From Lysobacter niastensis (lineage in GTDB: Bacteria; Pseudomonadota; Gammaproteobacteria; Xanthomonadales; Xanthomonadaceae): a stretch of DNA of 64,000 nucleotides. Location: assembly GCF_015453285.1 (NCBI RefSeq), contig NZ_JADLZT010000002.1, positions 124,001 through 188,000 on the forward strand. The letters run 5' to 3'. Position numbers and translations under genes: made by a program. This document shows positions 19,542-26,736 of this stretch, piece after piece (position 1 is the stretch's first letter; each line of letters opens with the position of its first letter). A model generated the notes under the pieces. The model ran no database searches, had not been told where the DNA came from, and worked only from the letters and a program-made list of their open reading frames with translations.

Positions 19542-20036
19542 TCAACGCTGACCGATGGGACTGCGGGCATTGCCTCCGCAGTCGACTCCCGCCCCCAGGT
19601 TGCCGCAGACGCTCGGCTCGCCCTTCCAGTCGTCCGCGCCCTGGCGGATCTGCTGGATCTCGGCGACCGTCGCGCAGCGCGTCTTCGGAATCGTCGAACC
19701 CAGTTTGTGCTCGCGCCAGCATTTCTGCTTGTCGGCTTCGTTGCTGGTGAGGACGGCCTTGACCTCCTCGATGGCGTTGAACAACTCGACCTGCTGGCCG
19801 GGCTTGAGCTGGTCCAGCGATGTCACGCCATCGAGCAGCGTGAAGATGCGGTCCTGCGCCGCATGCATCCGGGCCAACGCTTCACGATCGAAGCGCGAAT
19901 AAGCACCGGTCGAACTTTCCGACTCGGTGCGGATCTCGCGTTGCTGGTCGAGGATCTGCACCAGCTTGTCGGCGTTGGCGAATGCCGGAAGCGATGCGCA
20001 CAGCGAAAGAACAAGGACGACGACGGACACTTTCAT
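19542..20036 (-). CDS. Small secreted protein, tandem paralogue 2
   Basis: An exported 164-residue paralogue of its neighbours, function unknown. Signal peptide MKVSVVVLVLSLCASLPAFA; then ILDQQREIRTESESSTGAYS, the segment VELFNAIEEVKA, and the Cys motifs KCWREHKLGS and TRCATVAEI. It ends in a glycine-rich tail with two more cysteines. The ATG at 20036 is preferred to the one 5 codons upstream, since the GGAGG that would drive it lies inside that extension. It lies 44 nt upstream of paralogue 1 and 65 nt downstream of paralogue 3. Confidence 0.82.
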   Translation of the reverse strand: MKVSVVVLVLSLCASLPAFANADKLVQILDQQREIRTESESSTGAYSRFDREALARMHAAQDRIFTLLDGVTSLDQLKPGQQVELFNAIEEVKAVLTSNEADKQKCWREHKLGSTIPKTRCATVAEIQQIRQGADDWKGEPSVCGNLGAGVDCGGNARSPIGQR

Positions 20037-20101
20037 GGGAGGTGCCTCCATCGCCAGGCGGGCTCACGGGCCCGCCGGCATCCAACGGTTGGGGGGACGT
20101 A

Positions 20102-20563
20102 TCAGTTGTTCTTGCAGTCCGAGCAGATGCCGCCGGCGTCCATCATGTTGCGCGCGGCTTCGCGCTCTTCGCGCCACTGGCCGGCGGTCTTGCAGATGCG
20201 CTCTTTGCGGGTGCTGCCGAGGATCGCACGACGCTCGCAGACGATGCGCTCGTCCGCGGAGTTGTTGGCGACAGACTCGATCCATTCGAGGGTGTTGAAC
20301 ACCTCGGTTTTCTGCTGCTCGTTCAGCTCGTCGGTCGATTGCTTGCCATCGAGCATGTTGAGCATGCGCGACTGCTTCGCCAGCAGTTCGCTGCGCTCGG
20401 ATGCGGACAGGTCGTCATACGGAGCCTTGCGCGACTCCACATCGACACGGATCTTGGCCTGCTCGGTCTTGATGTCATCGATCAGCAGGACACTGCGGTC
20501 GACCGAGGCCATGGCGGCCGTCGACATCAGCAGCAACGAAAGCACGAACACACCTATCTTCAT
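20102..20563 (-). CDS. Small secreted protein, tandem paralogue 3
   Basis: An exported 153-residue member of the same family, function unknown. Signal peptide MKIGVFVLSLLLMSTAAMA; then IKTEQAKIRVDVESRKAPYD, EVFNTLEWIESVANN, and the Cys motifs IVCERRAILGST and RICKTAGQW, ending GGICSDCKNN. The start is the ATG at 20563; the long upstream frame lacks a signal peptide and crosses the terminator at 20702-20731. Compared with paralogue 1 the Trp of the CWRE motif is changed to Glu, but the Cys spacing is the same. Confidence 0.82.
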   Translation of the reverse strand: MKIGVFVLSLLLMSTAAMASVDRSVLLIDDIKTEQAKIRVDVESRKAPYDDLSASERSELLAKQSRMLNMLDGKQSTDELNEQQKTEVFNTLEWIESVANNSADERIVCERRAILGSTRKERICKTAGQWREEREAARNMMDAGGICSDCKNN

Positions 20564-20701
20564 GGCAACCTCGGGCGGGGGAAAACGTGACTTGCGACAA
20601 GTTAGCTCGCCGCCCCCCTCGCCACAACACCCCGCGAAGGCGCCCGCGACGCCCCAAAACCCGCCGCCAGCGCGTTCACGCTCGCTCTCACAAAGCTGAA
20701 C

Positions 20702-20731
20702 AAAAAAGGCGGCCAGGAGGCCGCCTTTTTT
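20702..20731. terminator. Bidirectional rho-independent terminator
   Basis: Stem GGCGGCC/GGCCGCC (20708-20714, 20719-20725) with loop AGGA, flanked by six A and six T that extend the stem. It lies just after the stop of paralogue 4 in the direction of transcription, so that gene is probably a separate unit from paralogues 1-3. Confidence 0.9.
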
Positions 20732-20747
20732 CTTGGGATTGGCCCAA

Positions 20748-21203
20748 TCAACGCTGGCCGAACGGGTCCCCGTGCTCCATGCGCTCGCGCGCCTCCTCAC
20801 GGAAGCGGCGATCATCCGCGACGGTGCGGCAAACGCGCGTGATGCGCGTGGTGCCGATCACCTTCTCGCGATGGCAGATCATCCGCTCGTCATCGGTACC
20901 GTTGATGGCCGCCTCGATGTACTCGAGCGTATTGAACGCTTCGATGCGCTGCGGCTCGCTGAGATCATCGGTGGACGTCTTGCCCTTGAGCATTTCCATC
21001 AGGCCGGCCTGCTTGGAGAGCAGATCGACGCGCTTGGAGGCGGGGATGTTCTTGTAACGCCCCGTGCCGGCAATCACGCCATCCCGGATCTCTGCCTGCT
21101 GCTCGAGAATGGGGGCAATAGCCATCGGCTTGCGCTCGACGGCCTGCGCCGATGCACCGGCCGCAACGATGACGAAAAGCACACTGAACAAAAACGAACG
21201 CAT
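20748..21203 (-). CDS. Small secreted protein, tandem paralogue 4
   Basis: An exported 151-residue member of the four-gene family, function unknown. Signal peptide MRSFLFSVLFVIVAAGASA; the helix ILEQQAEIRDGVIAG, the segment EAFNTLEYIEAAING, and the Cys motifs MICHREKVIGTT and RVCRTVADD. Unlike the other three it ends without the terminal Cys pair (ERMEHGDPFGQR). ATG at 21203 follows AGGGAG. It is closest to paralogue 3 in sequence, as expected for recent tandem duplication. A terminator separates it from paralogue 3. Confidence 0.82.
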   Translation of the reverse strand: MRSFLFSVLFVIVAAGASAQAVERKPMAIAPILEQQAEIRDGVIAGTGRYKNIPASKRVDLLSKQAGLMEMLKGKTSTDDLSEPQRIEAFNTLEYIEAAINGTDDERMICHREKVIGTTRITRVCRTVADDRRFREEARERMEHGDPFGQR

Positions 21204-21323
21204 CCTGGGAACTCCCTGTCGTTGGATATGGGTCGAGAAAATATCGGCGAACCTTAGCGGCCCCTTCACGCCGTGTCATGTGCCGTGTTGGAGGCGCTCC
21301 GGACAGTCCCGACGGACCCAGGC

Positions 21324-22490
21324 TCAGGCCGCCGTCCACACCGTTCCGGCCGGGTCCAGCTCCGCCGTTTCCATGACCTCGCCGCGCCAGCCGAAGCCGC
21401 AGATCGCGAGGGCGCCCTGGTGGATCGGGTCCAGCCCGAAGGCCTGTTCCAGCTCCTTCTCGTTGATCGCGCCGGTGATGAATGCGCCCAGGCCGGCCTC
21501 GGTCGCGGCCAGGTAGAGCGTCTGCGAGAGGTGGCCGGCTTCCAGCGCCACCACCCGGTAGCCCTTGGCATGGTGGCGGTACTTCCAGAAAGTCCGGTCG
21601 AAGCGCGGCGACAAGAGCACCATCACATGCGCGTCGGCGAACCAGTGCTGCTGCGCGACCATGTCCATCATGAACTCGCGCAGCGGCTTGTCCGCGCCGG
21701 ACATCGGCTCCAGCGCGTGGTGTTGCGCGTGGTAGTGGTACAGGCCGGGCACGACGCCTTCGACGTGCTGCACCATCAGGTAGCACTCCATCGGATGCAG
21801 GCCGCCGCCGGAGGGCACGTTCTTCTTCAGGAACACGGTGTCGTCGCTGACCCGCACCTCGGCCTGCGCGGCGAACACGCGCTGCAGCAGCTGCGCGAAC
21901 AGCTCGAGCGGCAGCTTGCGGTTCGCGTCGAAATTGCGGCAGGTGACGCGGCGGGCGAGCAGGTCGTCGAATGCGTTCGCGGCGATGCGAGGCAACATCA
22001 ATCGCCCATCCTCGTCGCTGCGCACTTCCGCCTCGATGGGCGGCGCGCCCAGCACCTCGCGCATCTGCGCAGCGGTCTCGGTGCCGCTGTCTTTCATGTT
22101 CTGCACGGTGTCCACACCGCTCCAGCGGGTGAATGCGTGCAGCGTTGCGGCGAGCGGGTGCCAGTAGGTATTGCGCAGGACTTCGTCACGCTCGCGCATG
22201 ACGGCGTGTTCCGCGGCATCGCAAATCAGCAGCCCCTCCTCGACCAGGCGATCGATGACGGATCGCGGTGCCGGCACCTCGTCGATGCGAACCCACTCGG
22301 AAGGGCCCAGCACTCCGAGACACTCGCGCGCATCGGCATCGACTTCCATCTCGCGGTCCAGGTGCGGTGCCAACGCCATCCAACGCCGCCGCCGGATCAG
22401 GCCGTCGCCTCCGGACAGCAGTTGTTCCCACTCGAAGCGGACCTCTTCCCGCGGCTCCAGGAACAGCACCGCGCATCGCCGAACTCGCAT
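21324..22490 (-). CDS. SagB-like peptide-maturation dehydrogenase (FMN nitroreductase fold)
   Basis: A 388-residue protein. About 165 N-terminal residues of no clear family precede a nitroreductase-type domain of the SagB group. SagB enzymes use FMN to oxidise azolines to azoles in peptide maturation. Diagnostic motifs are PSGGGLHP at residues 226-233, PGLYHYHAQHHAL, and the C-terminal AGHLSQTLYLAATEAGLG segment. I recall an NCBI family described as a putative peptide-maturation dehydrogenase, paired with NHLP-type precursors and a cyclase; this gene's neighbours match that set exactly. ATG at 22490 is chosen with GGGAAG just upstream; longer starts would run into the divergent promoter. No TOMM cyclodehydratase (SagC/D, YcaO) is present in the window. 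Confidence 0.85.
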   Translation of the reverse strand: MRVRRCAVLFLEPREEVRFEWEQLLSGGDGLIRRRRWMALAPHLDREMEVDADARECLGVLGPSEWVRIDEVPAPRSVIDRLVEEGLLICDAAEHAVMRERDEVLRNTYWHPLAATLHAFTRWSGVDTVQNMKDSGTETAAQMREVLGAPPIEAEVRSDEDGRLMLPRIAANAFDDLLARRVTCRNFDANRKLPLELFAQLLQRVFAAQAEVRVSDDTVFLKKNVPSGGGLHPMECYLMVQHVEGVVPGLYHYHAQHHALEPMSGADKPLREFMMDMVAQQHWFADAHVMVLLSPRFDRTFWKYRHHAKGYRVVALEAGHLSQTLYLAATEAGLGAFITGAINEKELEQAFGLDPIHQGALAICGFGWRGEVMETAELDPAGTVWTAA

Positions 22491-22550
22491 CTCTTCCCCA
22501 GAGCCGAACAGTTCCCCCAAGGTTATCGCGCCACTGCCAGCGCGTGATGG

Positions 22551-22578
22551 TTGTCGCAGAAAGATTCGGCGGTTAGAT
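22551..22578 (+). promoter_or_regulatory. Candidate promoter of the precursor-peptide gene
   Basis: TTGTCG (22551-22556) and TTAGAT (22573-22578) are spaced 16 nt and lie 40 nt upstream of the chosen precursor start, in the 127-nt divergent spacer between the SagB-like gene and the precursor gene. The match to sigma-70 elements is only fair. Confidence 0.4.
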
Positions 22579-22617
22579 TCGCGAAGCCGGCGAAATGGCC
22601 GGGACAGGGGAATGGGG

Positions 22618-22953
22618 ATGACCAACGAGAACAGGACCGCACCGCTGGATGCGGCGGTAGCCGACAAACTGTTGAATCTGCTAAGCAGCGACGATTCGTT
22701 CCGGGATCACTTCAGCCGCGACCCGGTGGCGGCGCTGGAGACCATCGGGTACAAACGCCCGGCACCCCAGTCGAAGCCGGAAGGCAGCGCGCAGCCGGAG
22801 TTGTTCGTAACCTGCTGCGTCAAGCAGCTCGCTTCAAAGGAAGCGATCTCCACGGCGCGTGCCGAGATCCGCGGCATGCTTCTGACCGGGCTCAACCACA
22901 CCACGCCTCAGTTGGACGCGAATCCCAGCGACGACCGCCGCACTTTGAAGTGA
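22618..22953 (+). CDS. NHLP-type RiPP precursor peptide (putative modified peptide)
   Basis: A 111-residue precursor of the NHLP/Nif11-related class. The N-terminal leader (residues about 10-45) has the family pattern ADKLLNLLSSDDSFRDHF-RDPVAALETIGY, like the nitrile-hydratase-alpha-derived leader. The following part is the presumed modified region: a Cys pair at residues 66-67 followed by VKQLASKEAI, then a helical AR-EIR-L segment and a Thr/Asn/Pro-rich end (GLNHTTPQLDANP). The ATG at 22618 is preferred to the one at 22612 because AGGGG lies 7 nt upstream of it. No double-Gly cleavage site is obvious. The last 46 nt overlap the 3' end of the cyclase gene on the other strand. Function of the mature product unknown. 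Confidence 0.8.
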   Translation: MTNENRTAPLDAAVADKLLNLLSSDDSFRDHFSRDPVAALETIGYKRPAPQSKPEGSAQPELFVTCCVKQLASKEAISTARAEIRGMLLTGLNHTTPQLDANPSDDRRTLK

Positions 22954-25517
22954 CCGTTCAGAGCCTCGGCCGGCCACAACCGGTCGAAGCTCGCGGCCGC
23001 CCGGGCAGCACCTGCGTTGTCCCCGGCAGCGTGGAGCAGTTCTGCCTGGCGCAGCACCGCAAGATTCGAGTCAGCGACATTCAACGCCTGCAGGCACTGC
23101 CCGCAACCCTGCTCGATGTAGGCCAGGCCACGTCGTTGTTGCAGCCATTTCGACTGCTCCAACGCACGTGCCCGCTCAGGTCCGGCCGCATAGGCCTCCA
23201 TCAGCGCTACGCGCGTCTGATATCGCTCATTTCCGGTGATTAGCGGCAGCAGGATCGCAACCGCTTCGCCGGGCTTTCCACCCAGACGCAGCTCCTCGGC
23301 ACGCAGCACCGCCATCTGCTCGCTCAGCTTCGGATGTCGCATCAGCTGCTCGTGCCGGGCGAGTGCCCGCTGGACTTCGCCGCTGATGGCGCGGTCGTCC
23401 AACCTCAGTCCCAGCATCGCGGCGGACATCGCCAGTCCCGCATCACCGACGGCATCGCCACTACCGGAATCCAGCGAAGCCAGCGAAGCCCGCATGGCGC
23501 TCGATGCCTTGCCCAGGGCCGCTGCGCGGTCGCCGGCGAGCCAATCCGCCACTGCGGCAGGCATAAGGAATGATCGAGCGTCGAACCCGTCCTGCCCTTG
23601 GAGCAACCTGAGTGCCGCGCCCGCCTGGCGTTGCGCCTCGCTCCAACGCCCCTGGTCGATGGCCAGGCTGGTACGGTCGAGATAGGCGTAGACATCATTC
23701 GCCGGGGCGGTGCCGAGCAGGCGCGCGGCGCTGGCGTACCGGCGCTGCGCGGCCTCGACGTCCGCCTGGCGTCGCAGACTGTTCTTGAACCCACGGATGG
23801 TGGCCTGGTCGAACGCCGTGGCGGCAAGCTCATACTGCTCGAGCCCCAGACGCACACGGCCCACCACGTCGTAGCCGATCGCCGCCAACTCGTTCTGCGG
23901 CGACGTATTGCGGATGGCAAACGGCAGCGCCTCCGCCAGGCGGTTCTGCCAATTGAGGCCCGCCGCGGCGTTGCCGTTGCCGGGCCAGAAGTCCGGATAG
24001 AGACTCGCCAGTTCGATCCAACGGTCGAGTGCCGCGCTGGGATCGTCGAACTCCGCCGCCCACGCGTCCAGGTACATGCGCTCACGTGTCGGGAGCCGCT
24101 GCTGCAGCGTCTGCGCGCGACGCAGCGGATCGACGGCCTGTGGGGCCTGCATGCTAGATACGCGGGCGCGCACCTGGCCCAACCAGGCCAGTGCAAACTG
24201 GGGGTCCAGATTGGTGGCGCTCGTATAGAGCTTCAGAGCATCGGCAAACGCCCCTCGGACGTAGGCTTTCTGCGCCAGCGCATAGGCACGCAGTGCGTCG
24301 AGGTTCACGGTCGTCACCTGCGGCAACGGTGCCGAGTCCTTCTCGATGGACTCCAAAGCCTCGCCCAGCTTGCCGCGCAGGGCTCCGGTTACGTCGTCGA
24401 TCGAGGCGAGCGCGGACTGCGCGCCGTTGCCATCGGCCGACTCCGCATACACCGTCGCCTGCGTGTGCGGATCAATCACTTCCGCACTGACTCGCACGCG
24501 ACCGCCCACCTCCGCCACGGTCGGCAGGATCACCGCGCGCGCGCCGTCGCGCAGCGCGATCTCGGATGCGATGGCACGGTCGAGCGTGGTATCGGGCGAG
24601 CGCTGCATGCGCGCCAGCGTGTCGCGCGCCTTCAGGTCGCTGAGCACGTTGACGTAGCGCGACTGCTCCAGGCTGATGCGGAATGCCTGCTCCAGCGAGT
24701 CGTCCAGCACGCTCTGGCCGGTCAGGTTGCGCAGGTCGGCGACGACGACCCAGTCGCGCTGGTTGAAGGCGATCGCCGGCTGCGGGCGTGTGACGAACCA
24801 CGCGCCGACGCCGACCGCGGCAATCAGTGCGACTTCGGCGACCAGCGCGGCCGGTCGGCGCCACAGCGGGATGTCGCGCCAGGCCTTGGGTGTGTTCGGC
24901 GGCGCTCGCAGCGGCGCGATGCCGGGTTCGCCGACCTCGAAGATGTACTGCGACTCGGGCAAGCCCTTGAACCGCCAGCGGCCGAGCGATTTCCAGATCA
25001 GGTGCTGGCCACGCTCGCCGAGTTCACGCGCGGCGCGGTGCGCCAGCGGCTCGGCGACGGCCGACAGCAGGATCTGGCCGGGCCGCGCCATCGACATCAG
25101 GCGCGCCGCCATCGGCTTGGCCAGGCCTTCGACTTCCAGCGGCTTGGCGCCCAGCCGCACCGCGGTGTCGCTGTTGCGCCAGGTCAGCACTTCGCCGACG
25201 TGCAGGCCGGCGCGTGCGCGCAGCTCGAGGTTGCGCGAGCGACCGAGCATCTGCAGGCCGCGCTCGTAGTCGAGCGCGAAGCCAAGGCCGTCGATCGGAC
25301 GTTCGAACAACAACAGCATGCCGTCGGAGCGATCAATCAGCCGTCCGCGCCATTGCTGCTGCAACTGCAGAACGAGGCCGTCGTGCTCGCGGAACAGGCC
25401 CGCGGCGGCGACATCGCCGATGCGCTCGACCAGAGAGGTCGAGTCGCACAGGTCGGTCAGCAGCAGGGTGCGCAGCTGCGGACCATCGGCCATGGTGCGT
25501 TGCGCCGCTTCCTTCAT
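22908..25517 (-). CDS. Putative peptide-modification-system cyclase (class III cyclase domain, TM helix, TPR-like region)
   Basis: An 869-residue protein. Residues about 10-190 form a class III nucleotide cyclase-like domain (LLTDLCDSTSLVERIG, SDGMLLLF, RAGLHVGEV, AARLMSMARPGQILLS). One membrane helix follows (near ALVAEVALIAAVGVGAWFV), then a FlgO/TolB-like sensor region and about 400 residues of helical TPR-like repeats. It matches what I recall as the putative peptide modification system cyclase of Xanthomonadaceae, found with NHLP-type precursors. The transition-state Asn of true cyclases (V-N-x-AARL) is Pro here, so nucleotide-cyclase activity is doubtful. ATG at 25517 is taken, 2 nt after the GGDEF gene's stop; 25493 is an alternative. 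It likely recruits or regulates rather than modifies. Confidence 0.8.
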   Translation of the reverse strand: MKEAAQRTMADGPQLRTLLLTDLCDSTSLVERIGDVAAAGLFREHDGLVLQLQQQWRGRLIDRSDGMLLLFERPIDGLGFALDYERGLQMLGRSRNLELRARAGLHVGEVLTWRNSDTAVRLGAKPLEVEGLAKPMAARLMSMARPGQILLSAVAEPLAHRAARELGERGQHLIWKSLGRWRFKGLPESQYIFEVGEPGIAPLRAPPNTPKAWRDIPLWRRPAALVAEVALIAAVGVGAWFVTRPQPAIAFNQRDWVVVADLRNLTGQSVLDDSLEQAFRISLEQSRYVNVLSDLKARDTLARMQRSPDTTLDRAIASEIALRDGARAVILPTVAEVGGRVRVSAEVIDPHTQATVYAESADGNGAQSALASIDDVTGALRGKLGEALESIEKDSAPLPQVTTVNLDALRAYALAQKAYVRGAFADALKLYTSATNLDPQFALAWLGQVRARVSSMQAPQAVDPLRRAQTLQQRLPTRERMYLDAWAAEFDDPSAALDRWIELASLYPDFWPGNGNAAAGLNWQNRLAEALPFAIRNTSPQNELAAIGYDVVGRVRLGLEQYELAATAFDQATIRGFKNSLRRQADVEAAQRRYASAARLLGTAPANDVYAYLDRTSLAIDQGRWSEAQRQAGAALRLLQGQDGFDARSFLMPAAVADWLAGDRAAALGKASSAMRASLASLDSGSGDAVGDAGLAMSAAMLGLRLDDRAISGEVQRALARHEQLMRHPKLSEQMAVLRAEELRLGGKPGEAVAILLPLITGNERYQTRVALMEAYAAGPERARALEQSKWLQQRRGLAYIEQGCGQCLQALNVADSNLAVLRQAELLHAAGDNAGAARAAASFDRLWPAEALNGHFKVRRSSLGFASN

Positions 25518-25519
25518 CG

Positions 25520-26566
25520 TCAGGTCTGGGCCGTCGCCGGCTCGTGCCAGTGGACGCGGTCGCCGCCGTCGCGCTTGGCGCTGTAGAGCGCGCTGTCGGC
25601 CAGCGCGTACCAATGGTCCCAGTCGCCGTCGGGGTCGATCAGGCATGCGCCGATGCTCACCGGGCAGATCAACGGCGGTTCCTGCCGCATCGCAGTCAGG
25701 CTCTGCACCGATCCGGTGATGTACTCGACGTAGCGGGCGACGTCCTCGTGCCGGTCAGAGGCGACCAGCAGGCAGAACTCGTCGCCACCGAGGCGGCAGG
25801 CCAGGTCGTACGGGCCGGCTACCGAACGCAGGATGCTCGCCACGCTCTGCAGCACGCGGTCGCCGGCGGCATGCCCGTACTCATCGTTGATCTGCTTGAA
25901 ACTGTCGCAATCGATCAGCAGCAGCCCACCCCCTGGCGTCGCGCCGACCGAGCGGCTTTCCTGAAGGAACAGAGCCAGGCCACGGCGGTTGTACAGCCCG
26001 GTGAGCTCGTCGGTGCGGATCAGCTCTTCGGTGCGGTTGAGGCGGTGCGTCGTCGTGCGCAGGTTGTCCAGCGCGGCCTGCAGGTCGTAGTTGCGGCGGC
26101 GCAGGCGGCGGATCAGGCTCTGCTCGTTGCCCACCACGCGCATGATCGCGCGGCGCAGGAAGTGCGAAACACGCGCGGGGTCGCGATCGACCAGGCGCTG
26201 GAACTCCTCATGGCGCAGCTCCACCAGCAGACCTTCAGTGGCGGCGATCGCATCGGCGCTGCGGGCGTGGTCGCCCATCAGCAGGCCGAGCTCGCCGAAG
26301 AACTCGCACGGCCCCAGGCGCTTGCTGACGAGGTCGTCGCCGAAATCGAGATCGACCGAGCCCTGCGCGATCACGAACATCGTCGTGCCGAGTTCGCCAC
26401 GGCGGAACAGCACCTGCCCGGCATCGACCCGGCGCATGCGGCCGAGCTCGGCGAACAGGTCGAACTCTTCGCTCGTGAGCGTGGTGCTCGCGATGTCGAG
26501 AGACGGCGCGAGCGTGGACGTGATCGATTGGCCGCTGTCCTGTTCGGCAGCGCTGTATTGCTTCAT
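25520..26566 (-). CDS. Cyclic-nucleotide-binding/GGDEF diguanylate cyclase
   Basis: A 348-residue cytosolic protein. Residues about 33-145 form a Crp-type cyclic-nucleotide-binding domain (the segment from GQVLFRRGE through FFGELGLL), followed by a GGDEF domain with an intact active-site motif RLGGDEF at residues 258-264, so it should make c-di-GMP. The inhibitory I-site is missing: the RxxD normally five residues before GGDEF reads GPYD. The gene precedes the cyclase gene with a 2-nt gap, so the two are one transcript. Coupling a cNMP sensor to c-di-GMP synthesis, beside a cyclase-like protein, suggests a signalling role in the RiPP locus. The start at 26566 is well placed; longer frames run into the isocitrate lyase spacer. 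Confidence 0.88.
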   Translation of the reverse strand: MKQYSAAEQDSGQSITSTLAPSLDIASTTLTSEEFDLFAELGRMRRVDAGQVLFRRGELGTTMFVIAQGSVDLDFGDDLVSKRLGPCEFFGELGLLMGDHARSADAIAATEGLLVELRHEEFQRLVDRDPARVSHFLRRAIMRVVGNEQSLIRRLRRRNYDLQAALDNLRTTTHRLNRTEELIRTDELTGLYNRRGLALFLQESRSVGATPGGGLLLIDCDSFKQINDEYGHAAGDRVLQSVASILRSVAGPYDLACRLGGDEFCLLVASDRHEDVARYVEYITGSVQSLTAMRQEPPLICPVSIGACLIDPDGDWDHWYALADSALYSAKRDGGDRVHWHEPATAQT

Positions 26567-26704
26567 CCCACGACCCCGATTACGCGGCGTACGGCAGGAT
26601 ACACCGGCCCCCATGGCAACGGCAGGGGCGCGCGGCAGCGGACAGCGCGCGCGAATCGATCCACACGCAGATGCGGCGCGGTCACGACGCGACCGCGCCT
26701 CACC

Positions 26705-26724
26705 CTCCCCCTCGGACGGGGGAG
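26705..26724. terminator. GC-rich inverted repeat after aceA
   Basis: Arms CTCCCCC (26705-26711) and GGGGGAG (26718-26724) around a 6-nt loop, 12 nt beyond the aceA stop on the minus strand. There is no T-run. It resembles the C-rich/G-rich hairpin repeats near truC (37296-37768). Confidence 0.45.
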
Positions 26725-26736
26725 CGCCCGGCAGAA

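Noticed and set aside
21324-22490. A full thiazole/oxazole microcin-type cluster
   Set aside because: A SagB-like gene is present but no YcaO, SagC or transporter gene is in the window, so a classical TOMM cluster is not supported.
22908-25517. Calling the cyclase-TPR gene an ordinary adenylate cyclase
   Set aside because: The catalytic Asn is missing and the context is a peptide-maturation locus, so a plain cyclase function is not supported.
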